Assembly (NCBI GenBank): GCA_964497855.1
Contig: CAZCFM010000016.1
Coordinates: forward strand, 1-38,400
Length of the DNA stretch: 38,400 nucleotides
From: CAYLNG01 sp964497855
Lineage (GTDB): Bacteria; Verrucomicrobiota; Kiritimatiellia; SS1-B-03-39; UBA6053
Direction of reading: 5' to 3'
Each line of letters opens with the position of its first letter. Positions within the stretch are counted from its first letter, which is position 1. The position numbers were made by a program, and so were the translations under genes. Shown in pieces: positions 32,237-38,400 of this stretch. The notes under the pieces were generated by a model. It saw only the letters and a list, made by a program, of their open reading frames with translations, searched no databases and was not told where the DNA came from.

Positions 32237-33757
32237 ATGCATGTCTTGGACGAAGTAGCGCGCGAATTTCTCGCCAACCATCCGCAGGATTGCAGTTACG
32301 TCCTGCTCAGCCGCCGCCAAAAAGCCCTCTATCTTTCGGGAGGGGCCTTATCGTTTTGGCTGCTGTACTACCGCTGGGACCTCTTTATCATTCTCTTTTC
32401 GTTCCTGAGCGCCGCCGCCTACCTCGCCGTCACCCTCTTCAAACTGGGCTGCGTCCTCCGCGGCATCTGGTCCCACCGCCGCCGCCCCCTCGTTGCCACC
32501 CGCACGCCCGACGCCGATCTCCCGCTCTACACCGTCCTCGTTCCCCTCTACCGCGAAGCCGCCGTCCTCCCCGGCCTCGTCCGCCAGTTGCAGCGCCTCG
32601 ATTATCCCGCCGACAAACTGGACATCAAGCTGCTCCTCGAAGAAAACGACCCCGAAACCCTCGCCGCCGCCGAAGCCATCGATTTCCCTTCTTCTTTCGA
32701 AATTATCCGCATCCCCGACGGCTTCCCCAAAACCAAACCCAAGGCCTGCAACCACGGCCTCCGCTCCGCCCGCGGCGAGTATGTGGTCGTGTTCGACGCC
32801 GAGGACCGCCCCGAGCCCGACCAGCTCCGCAAGGTGCTCGACGCTTTCCACCGCGCCCCTGCCGATGTCATCTGCATGCAATGCCGCCTCGCCTACTACA
32901 ACGCGCGCACCAACTGGCTCACCCGCTGCTTCACCCTCGAATATGCCACCTGGTTCGACTACTACCTCGAAGGCCTTCAGCACATGCGCGTTCCCGTGCC
33001 CCTCGGCGGCACCTCCAACCACTTCAAAACCGAGGTCCTCCGCGAAATCGGCGGCTGGGACCCCTTCAACGTCACCGAAGACTGCGACCTGGGCATCCGC
33101 CTCCACAAACGCCGCTACCGCACCCGCACCGTCGCCTCCACCACCTGGGAGGAGGCCACCTCGCAAACCGGCAACTGGATCCGTCAGCGCTCCCGCTGGG
33201 TCAAGGGTTATTTCCAAACCTACTTCACCCACATGCGCCATCCCATGCGCACCCTCCGCGGCCTGGGACTCCAGGGCTTCATCGGCTTTCTGCTCGTGGT
33301 CGGCGGCCATTCGCTCCTGCTTGTGCTCAACCTCGTCTTCTGGATTCTGGCCTTGCTCTATCTCTTCTGGCTGGGACAGGATGTGGCGGCGGGCCGCGAC
33401 CTCTGGGAGGTCATCGCCGGCGAAACCGAAGCCGTCCGCTCCGCCTGGAAAATGATCTACTGGGGACCCCGCGAACACTGGCTGCTCGCCCCCCTCTCCG
33501 TCGGATTCTTCGCCGTCACCTGCGCCCTGCTGCTCGGAAATCTGTTTTTTGTGCTCATGGGCGTCATCGCGGCCCTCAGCAACAAACGGAAGGGGCTGTT
33601 TTGGGCCGCACTGACCATGCCCCTCTATTGGGTGTTGATTTCGATTGGCGCTTGGAAAGGTTTTCTGCAATGCTTCACCCGACCTCACTACTGGGAAAAA
33701 ACCCGGCACGGGGTCGATCCGTCCTCCCAGTTCCTCCCGGAGTCTCCCCATGAATAA
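32237..33757 (+). CDS. Family 2 glycosyltransferase, processive membrane type
   Basis: A 506-residue inner-membrane glycosyltransferase. Two membrane helices (about 40-80) precede a GT-A domain (about 98-330) with all features of processive enzymes: the nucleotide-binding YTVLVPLYREAAVL, Asp187 and Asp190 in VFDAED, the base Asp282 in TEDCDLGIRL, and QRSRW at 317-321. Three or four helices follow (about 345-490), building a translocation channel. It resembles cellulose-synthase-like enzymes that make and extrude beta-linked polymers, though the sugar is unknown. The ATG at 32237 is preferred over upstream codons in the pilM spacer. Its stop overlaps the next gene. Confidence 0.88.
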   Translation: MHVLDEVAREFLANHPQDCSYVLLSRRQKALYLSGGALSFWLLYYRWDLFIILFSFLSAAAYLAVTLFKLGCVLRGIWSHRRRPLVATRTPDADLPLYTVLVPLYREAAVLPGLVRQLQRLDYPADKLDIKLLLEENDPETLAAAEAIDFPSSFEIIRIPDGFPKTKPKACNHGLRSARGEYVVVFDAEDRPEPDQLRKVLDAFHRAPADVICMQCRLAYYNARTNWLTRCFTLEYATWFDYYLEGLQHMRVPVPLGGTSNHFKTEVLREIGGWDPFNVTEDCDLGIRLHKRRYRTRTVASTTWEEATSQTGNWIRQRSRWVKGYFQTYFTHMRHPMRTLRGLGLQGFIGFLLVVGGHSLLLVLNLVFWILALLYLFWLGQDVAAGRDLWEVIAGETEAVRSAWKMIYWGPREHWLLAPLSVGFFAVTCALLLGNLFFVLMGVIAALSNKRKGLFWAALTMPLYWVLISIGAWKGFLQCFTRPHYWEKTRHGVDPSSQFLPESPHE

Positions 33758-34475
33758 ACGCACAATCGCCCTCCTGCTCCTCTGCTCCGCCCTTCCCCTA
33801 TCGGCCCAATTGCCGGACAACGCCTCCGCCCTCCGCGCCGCCCCCATCGGCGGCGGCACCTTCGCCCTGCGTCTCGAAGACACCCGCCGCGCGACCGACG
33901 CCGGCGGCACCAACGGCGATCTGCTGCTCTCCCGCGCCGTCGTCAGCGCCCAGTTCCCCATCCTCCCCGGCCTCGAAGCCTGGGGCGAAGCCGGCTGGCA
34001 CGAAGCCGAACTCGCCAACGTGGAAAGCAAAGGCGGCTTCACCTGGGGCCTGGGCGCCGGACTGCGCCCCTGGCGCCGCGACCTGCGCATCGATCCCGAC
34101 GGAACCCCCCGCGACTGGGCCGCCCTCCGCCTGGATCTCGCCGCACGCGGCGGAAGCGCCCCGGTGGATGAAGGCGCGGGCGTCGATCTGGAATGGCTGC
34201 TCCTCGAAAGCCGTGTCGGCATCGAATGGCATCAGGTCTATCTCGGATCCAAACGCGGCCCCATCGACTCCACCGGTCTGACCACCGGTGCCGGCGTGAT
34301 CCTCAACCAGCTCTCCGCCGAACGCGAAAATTTTGATGCCGATCAGCGCCGCGATGTCGGGGTCTATGCCCGCGCGGTGTTTCAGATGGGACCGGCCGTG
34401 TTTTTCGGTCTGGAAACCGATTGGTATGGCGGTGGAGACCGTCGTTTTGGGCTGATCAGCGGCGTGAAGTTTTAA
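33750..34475 (+). CDS. Putative outer-membrane beta-barrel protein
   Basis: A 241-residue exported protein with signal peptide MNKRTIALLLLCSALPLSA and no recognised family. The mature part consists of alternating-polarity stretches (FALRLEDTRRAT, LEAWGEAGWHEAEL, AALRLDLAARGG, DVGVYARAVFQMG, AVFFGLETDWYGG) and ends in Phe, the usual last residue of outer-membrane barrels. It overlaps the glycosyltransferase stop by eight bases, so it is very probably translated with it. A role in passage of the polymer is plausible but unproven. It could also be a small porin-like or attachment protein. Confidence 0.7.
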   Translation: MNKRTIALLLLCSALPLSAQLPDNASALRAAPIGGGTFALRLEDTRRATDAGGTNGDLLLSRAVVSAQFPILPGLEAWGEAGWHEAELANVESKGGFTWGLGAGLRPWRRDLRIDPDGTPRDWAALRLDLAARGGSAPVDEGAGVDLEWLLLESRVGIEWHQVYLGSKRGPIDSTGLTTGAGVILNQLSAERENFDADQRRDVGVYARAVFQMGPAVFFGLETDWYGGGDRRFGLISGVKF

Positions 34476-34564
34476 CATCCGACCCAAATTTCCCTTAACT
34501 TTTGTCGTTCACAACGGTACCTTCTGTTTCCTAGTGCCAGATCACTCATGGAAACGGAACCCTT

Positions 34565-36088
34565 ATGAACGACAATCCAATCCCCCATCTCCCCGCCGAA
34601 GACATCATCGAAGCGGCCATGGACCGCCAGAAAAAGGCTTCCAAACGGAAGTCCGTGGTGTTCAGCACCATCGTTCACGGGCTGATTGTCGTGTTGGCGG
34701 GCATGATCGTCGCCCTGCGCCCCGCTCCGCCGAAAGAAGAGGTTGAATTTATCGCTCCACCCCCGCAGCGCCCCCGTCTGGAGCCCCGCAAACTCGAAAT
34801 GCAGGTGCGGGTGAACCAACTCACCAAACGATCCTCCCGTCCCAAACTGGAGCAGCGGATGATGGTCAACGCGCCCTCCAGTTTGTCCCTTCCGGAGATC
34901 AAAAAGAGTCCGGATGCCTCCAAGAAAAAAGTGCAGCGCAATTTCAGCACCATGGGAACGGCCGGCCTGGGCAGCGGCGTCGGCGGCGGTTTTGGCACCG
35001 GCATGGGAGGCGGCATGGGCGGAATGGGAATGCCGCCGAGCATGGCGGACCGCTGTTCGGCCCAGAACCGCAGCGCGCGCATGCGCAGCAGTGGCGGCCG
35101 CGTGTCCTCGGAAAAAGCCGTGCAGAACGCCCTCGCCTGGTTCCAGACCCAGCAGAATCCCGACGGCAGTTTCGGCGATCAGCACAAAGTGGCCATGACG
35201 GGACTCGCCCTGCTGGCCTATCTCGGCCACTGCGAAACCCCGGAAAGTGCCTTGTATGGGGAAACCGTGAGCAAAGCCATCGCCTACCTCATTTCGATGG
35301 CCGGAAAAGGTCAGAACGGCCTCACCTCGGATTCCGGCGGAAACGGAGCCTCCTATTCGCACGGGATTGCCACCTACGCCCTCGGGGAAGCCTACATCAT
35401 GACCGGCGATCCCTCCTTCCGGGCACCCTTCCTCCAGGGCATTCAGGCCATTCTCAAGGGCCAGGCCCCCGACGGCGGCTGGATGTACGGCATGAATGGC
35501 GCCGATGTGCCCAGCGACACCTCCGTGTCCGGCTGGCAGATTCAGGCCCTCAAATCCGCTTACCTCGCCGGACTCGACGAACTCGGCACCGAAATCAACG
35601 AGGCCCTCGACCAGGCCGTCAAAAACCTTCAGCGCGTTCACACCGACAAAGGGTCTTTCGGCTACCGCAACAACGAAAACGGAAACAACCTGACCGGCGT
35701 TGGCGTCTTCACCCTCTCCATGTGGAAACACAAAGAATCCCGCGAGGCCAAACGCGGAACGGAGTATATCTTGGAACGTCTGGAAGAAAGCCACCCTCTC
35801 ACCGACGATAAATCACGCAAACTAATCTACGAAAATGCCAATCTTTACGGCATGTATTACGACGTGCAGGCCATGTTTGCCATGGGCGGACGCGACTGGC
35901 GCAAATACAACGACTGGTTCCAGAAAAGCGTGACCGACGCCCAGTTGCCCGACGGCAGCTGGCCCCCCACCACCTCCGGCAATCACGGCGGTCAGGAAGT
36001 CGGCAAAGACTTCGACATCTACCGCAACGCCTTCCTGACCCTCATGCTCGAAGTCTATTACCGCTACCTCCCCGTCGTCGACATGTGA
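34565..36088 (+). CDS. TonB-like anchor fused to prenyltransferase/squalene-cyclase-type toroid
   Basis: A 507-residue protein. The N-terminus is cytoplasmic and helical (1-37). A membrane segment follows (VFSTIVHGLIVVLAGMIVAL, about 33-52), then a Pro/Lys/Arg-rich periplasmic stretch (APPPQRPRLEPRKLEMQV) as in TonB-like proteins, and a Gly/Met-rich linker (about 136-160). From about 180 the protein has repeated units of an alpha/alpha toroid: ALAWFQTQQNPDGSFGD, GQAPDGGWMYG, DKGSFGYR and QLPDGSWPPT carry the QxxDGSWG-type motif of terpene-cyclase and prenyltransferase folds. The catalytic acids of true cyclases are not evident. Similar toroids in the PVC group are usually of unknown function. 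An 89-base gap separates it from the barrel gene. Confidence 0.85.
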   Translation: MNDNPIPHLPAEDIIEAAMDRQKKASKRKSVVFSTIVHGLIVVLAGMIVALRPAPPKEEVEFIAPPPQRPRLEPRKLEMQVRVNQLTKRSSRPKLEQRMMVNAPSSLSLPEIKKSPDASKKKVQRNFSTMGTAGLGSGVGGGFGTGMGGGMGGMGMPPSMADRCSAQNRSARMRSSGGRVSSEKAVQNALAWFQTQQNPDGSFGDQHKVAMTGLALLAYLGHCETPESALYGETVSKAIAYLISMAGKGQNGLTSDSGGNGASYSHGIATYALGEAYIMTGDPSFRAPFLQGIQAILKGQAPDGGWMYGMNGADVPSDTSVSGWQIQALKSAYLAGLDELGTEINEALDQAVKNLQRVHTDKGSFGYRNNENGNNLTGVGVFTLSMWKHKESREAKRGTEYILERLEESHPLTDDKSRKLIYENANLYGMYYDVQAMFAMGGRDWRKYNDWFQKSVTDAQLPDGSWPPTTSGNHGGQEVGKDFDIYRNAFLTLMLEVYYRYLPVVDM

Positions 36089-36095
36089 TGCGGAC

Positions 36096-36120
36096 AGGCC
36101 TTGTCAAAAGGCTTTTTCTC
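36096..36120 (+). terminator. Probable intrinsic terminator
   Basis: A 7-bp stem with one G-T wobble (AGGCCTT at 36096-36102, loop GTCAA, AAGGCTT at 36108-36114) followed by TTTCTC. It lies eight bases after the toroid gene and 17 bases before the Sua5 ATG. Confidence 0.5.
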
Positions 36121-36136
36121 TGCAAAAAGGACGGGG

Positions 36137-37126
36137 ATGTTTCACTGGAACCCCGCCGAAGCCCACCTTGCCGATGCCGCCCGCGCCCTCCGCGCCGGAC
36201 GTCTGGTGGGCATGCCCACGGAAACGGTCTACGGCCTCGCCGGCAACGCGCTCGACGCCGCCGCTGTCGCCTCCATTTTCACGGCCAAGGGACGCCCCAC
36301 CTTCGACCCGCTGATCGTCCACGTTCCCAGCGCGGACGCGGCCTTCGCCCTCGCCGCCTCCGTTCCTCCCGCCGCGCGCCTTCTCGCCGAACGTTTCTGG
36401 CCCGGCCCCCTCACCCTCGTGCTCCCGCGCCGCCCCGATCTGCCCGATCTCCTCTCCGCCGGTCTCCCCACCGTCGCCCTGCGCGTCCCCTCCCATCCCA
36501 CCGCCCTCGCCCTGCTCCGCGCCTGCGGGCTCCCCCTCGCCGCCCCCAGCGCCAACCGCTTCGGCCACATCAGCCCCACCACCGCCGAACACGTCCTCGG
36601 CGAACTCGGCGAGCGCCCCGAAGTCGCCGGCGTTCTCGATGCCGGCCCCTGCGACTTCGGCCTCGAATCCACGGTCGTCGGATTCCCCTCCGCCCACCGC
36701 GTCGTGGTCTACCGCCTCGGCGCCACCCCCGTCGAAACCCTGCGCGAAGTCATCGACGACCTCGAAATCGTCCGCGCGGCCGACGCGGTGGACGATCCGG
36801 GCCTTCCCCGGCGCGGCGAACAGTCCCCCGGCATGCTCGCCCGTCATTACGCTCCCCGCACCCCTCTGATCCTGCTCGACGCGGACGCCCCGGCACCCGC
36901 CGACCCCGCCCGCTGCGGCTACCTTCGTTTTGAGCGCCCGCTCGATCGGCCCGCCCCCGAGGAACTCCTCTCCCCCCGAGGCGACCTCGCCGAGGCCGCC
37001 ACCCGCCTCTTTGCCTGTCTGCGACGCCTCGACGCCCTCGGGCTCGAACGCATCTACGCCTGGAAAGTTCCCGACACCGGCCTCGGCCTCGCCATCAACG
37101 ACCGCCTCACCCGCGCCGCCTTCTAA
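36137..37126 (+). CDS. tsaC: L-threonylcarbamoyladenylate synthase (Sua5/TsaC family)
   Basis: A 329-residue Sua5-type enzyme making threonylcarbamoyl-AMP for the t6A37 tRNA modification. The YrdC domain (about 8-200) shows VGMPTETVYGLAGNALDAAAV, IFTAKGRPTFDPLIVHV, WPGPLTLVLPRR, SANRFGHISPTTAEHV and LESTVVGF. A C-terminal Sua5 domain (from about 230, beginning SPGMLARHYAP) marks the long form rather than the short TsaC. The ATG at 36137 has AAAGGACGGGG upstream and is preferred over a TTG at 36101. Riboflavin synthase begins 20 bases after the stop. Confidence 0.93.
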   Translation: MFHWNPAEAHLADAARALRAGRLVGMPTETVYGLAGNALDAAAVASIFTAKGRPTFDPLIVHVPSADAAFALAASVPPAARLLAERFWPGPLTLVLPRRPDLPDLLSAGLPTVALRVPSHPTALALLRACGLPLAAPSANRFGHISPTTAEHVLGELGERPEVAGVLDAGPCDFGLESTVVGFPSAHRVVVYRLGATPVETLREVIDDLEIVRAADAVDDPGLPRRGEQSPGMLARHYAPRTPLILLDADAPAPADPARCGYLRFERPLDRPAPEELLSPRGDLAEAATRLFACLRRLDALGLERIYAWKVPDTGLGLAINDRLTRAAF

Positions 37127-37146
37127 CCCCAACTCCTGGCCCACTC

Positions 37147-37794
37147 ATGTTCACCGGAATCATTCAGAAAAAAGGCCTGGTCCGCCGTCTCGACCCCCGC
37201 GCGGGCGGCAAACGCCTCTGGCTGGAGATCGCTCCCTGGCCGCGTCCTTTCGATGCCGGCGAAAGCATCGCCGTCAATGGCGTCTGCCTCACCCTCGCCG
37301 CCGAAGAGGAACAGCTCCTCGGCTTCGATGTCCTGGAGGAAACCCTGCGCAAAACGAATCTGGGTGCGCTGCTTCCCGGACGCTTCGTGAACCTCGAACG
37401 CGCGCTGCGCTATGGGGACGCGCTGGGAGGACACCTCGTCTCCGGCCACGTGGACGAACGCGGCCAGGTGCGCAGCGTCCGCGCTGTCGGTCCGGACCGC
37501 CGTGTCGAAATCGTTCCCTCGCCCGAACTCTACGCCAATCTCGTCGCGCAGGGCTCCATCGCCTGCGACGGCATCAGCCTCACCGTCGCCGAACTCCTGC
37601 CCGATGCCTTTGCGGTGCACCTCATCCCCACGACGCTGCGGGAAACCAATTGGGACGCGCTGCAGGCGGGCGACGACGTCAATCTGGAGGCCGATCTGGT
37701 GGTCAAAATCGTCCGTCGCGAAGCCGCCCGGGGTGCCTTGCCGGGAGCCTGGAGCTGGGAACGTTTCCAGCGGGAAGGCGCGGGACCGGCATGA
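37147..37794 (+). CDS. ribE: Riboflavin synthase, alpha subunit
   Basis: A 215-residue enzyme that dismutates two 6,7-dimethyl-8-ribityllumazine molecules to riboflavin. It has two lumazine-binding barrels: the first (about 1-97) begins MFTGIIQKKGLV and includes SIAVNGVCLTL; the second (about 98-195) has GGHLVSGHVDERGQV and SIACDGISLTVAEL. Both copies keep the G.SLT-type ligand-binding strand. A C-terminal helix supports trimer assembly. No FMN riboswitch precedes it and the rest of the rib operon is absent. The stop overlaps rdgB (ATGA). Confidence 0.95.
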   Translation: MFTGIIQKKGLVRRLDPRAGGKRLWLEIAPWPRPFDAGESIAVNGVCLTLAAEEEQLLGFDVLEETLRKTNLGALLPGRFVNLERALRYGDALGGHLVSGHVDERGQVRSVRAVGPDRRVEIVPSPELYANLVAQGSIACDGISLTVAELLPDAFAVHLIPTTLRETNWDALQAGDDVNLEADLVVKIVRREAARGALPGAWSWERFQREGAGPA

Positions 37795-38400
37795 GCCTGC
37801 TTCTCGCCAGCGGCAATGCCCACAAGCTTCAGGAAATTTCCGCCGTGCTTGGTGTGCCCTTGCGCGGCCTCCGCGATGTTCCCGACGCGCCGGAGCTGAT
37901 CGAAGATGGCGATACCTTCGAAGCCAACGCCCGTATCAAGGCGGAAGGACTGGCCCGTCATTGTGGCGAATGGGCGCTCGCCGATGATTCAGGCCTCGAA
38001 GTCCAGGCCCTCGACGGCGCTCCCGGCATCCATTCCGCTCGTTTTGCCGGACGCCACGGCGATGACGTCGCCAACAACGCCCTGCTGCTCTCCCGACTCG
38101 CAGGACAGGCCGAGCGCAGTGCGCGTTTTGTCTGCGTGATCGCTCTGTGCAGTCCGGAGGGCGAGTGCCATTTTTTCCGCGGCGAGTGTCCCGGCCACAT
38201 CGCCCACGCGGCTTCGGGCAGGGGAGGTTTCGGCTACGATCCACTTTTTATTCCCCGGGGCTTCCGCCAGAGTTTTGCCGATCTGGGGTCAGAGTGTAAA
38301 AATCGGATTTCGCACCGGGCCAAAGCCCTGGCCGGATTGCGTCAGTGGCTCCAGGATCATCGCAACAATGCGTGGACTTCGCGCAGAAAATCCGGCGAGC
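37791..38400 (+). CDS. rdgB: RdgB/HAM1 XTP/dITP pyrophosphatase (runs past window end)
   Basis: The frame stays open to the last base. 203 codons are visible, already about the family length. The enzyme hydrolyses non-canonical purine NTPs such as ITP and XTP to the monophosphate, protecting DNA and RNA. Hallmarks in order: LLLASGNAHKLQEI (substrate-binding SxNxxK), FEANARIKAEGLA, WALADDSGLEVQALDGAPGIHSARFAG with the catalytic acidic pair, GRGGFGYDPLFIPRG, and KNRISHRAKAL. The sequence DLGSECKNRISHR has Ser-Glu-Cys-Lys-Asn where most relatives have PEEKN. It overlaps the riboflavin synthase stop. Confidence 0.95.
   Translation, partial: MSLLLASGNAHKLQEISAVLGVPLRGLRDVPDAPELIEDGDTFEANARIKAEGLARHCGEWALADDSGLEVQALDGAPGIHSARFAGRHGDDVANNALLLSRLAGQAERSARFVCVIALCSPEGECHFFRGECPGHIAHAASGRGGFGYDPLFIPRGFRQSFADLGSECKNRISHRAKALAGLRQWLQDHRNNAWTSRRKSGE

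Noticed and set aside
37127..37146. Possible FMN riboswitch ahead of riboflavin synthase
   Set aside because: Only 20 bases separate it from the upstream stop, far too short for the aptamer.
38284..38305. GGGGTCAGAGTGTAAAAATC, similar to sequences often seen at ends of mobile elements
   Set aside because: It lies in the conserved part of rdgB and encodes GSECKNR directly before the family motif ISHRAKAL, so it is coding sequence.

Overview
The window is a GC-rich bacterial chromosome segment, densely packed and full of ATGA or TGATG stop/start overlaps. Several genes suggest a diderm of the PVC group (Verrucomicrobiota, Kiritimatiellota or a relative): a CcsA with a long periplasmic N-terminal domain, a divergent PilMNOPQ cluster, and a TonB-like anchor joined to a prenyltransferase-type toroid. 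Intergenic inverted-repeat doublets fit the same picture. The assignment is inferred from gene style; no rRNA or other marker gene was seen.

Layout. (1) 90-5955 (+): RidA, then a tightly coupled run of rhomboid protease, ABC-2 permease, ABC ATPase, second permease and a membrane-anchored helical protein, the last interrupted by an assembly gap. (2) 5985-7299 (+): ECF sigma factor and a membrane-anchored regulator split by a gap that looks false. (3) 7312-11334 (-): an old-yellow-enzyme reductase and a GH2 beta-mannosidase, separated by an inverted-repeat doublet. (4) 11539-16151: an Hsp70-family protein followed in frame by a small OB-fold-like ORF, an SDR on the minus strand, a decayed XylR-type regulator, a hairpin cluster and a VapBC-type module. 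(5) 16334-20093 (+): lipoprotein, ResB and CcsA, the System II cytochrome c assembly genes. (6) 20094-21395: a second inverted-repeat doublet, then a nucleotidyltransferase with a 63-residue partner. (7) 21461-27488 (+): a Yej-type oligopeptide ABC importer, ending at a strong hairpin shared with the convergent operon. (8) 27588-32087 (-): pilMNOPQ. (9) 32237-36088 (+): a processive-type glycosyltransferase, a probable outer-membrane barrel and the TonB-like/toroid protein. (10) 36137-38400 (+): Sua5/TsaC, riboflavin synthase and RdgB, the last running off the window.

Most genes are recognisable core or envelope functions. The less ordinary parts are the Hsp70 plus OB-like ORF, the nucleotidyltransferase pair, the glycosyltransferase-barrel-toroid cluster, and the repeat families in the three long intergenic spaces. 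Two runs of exactly 100 N are scaffold gaps. One of them is flanked by an identical 55-bp sequence, and collapsing it restores an intact gene.
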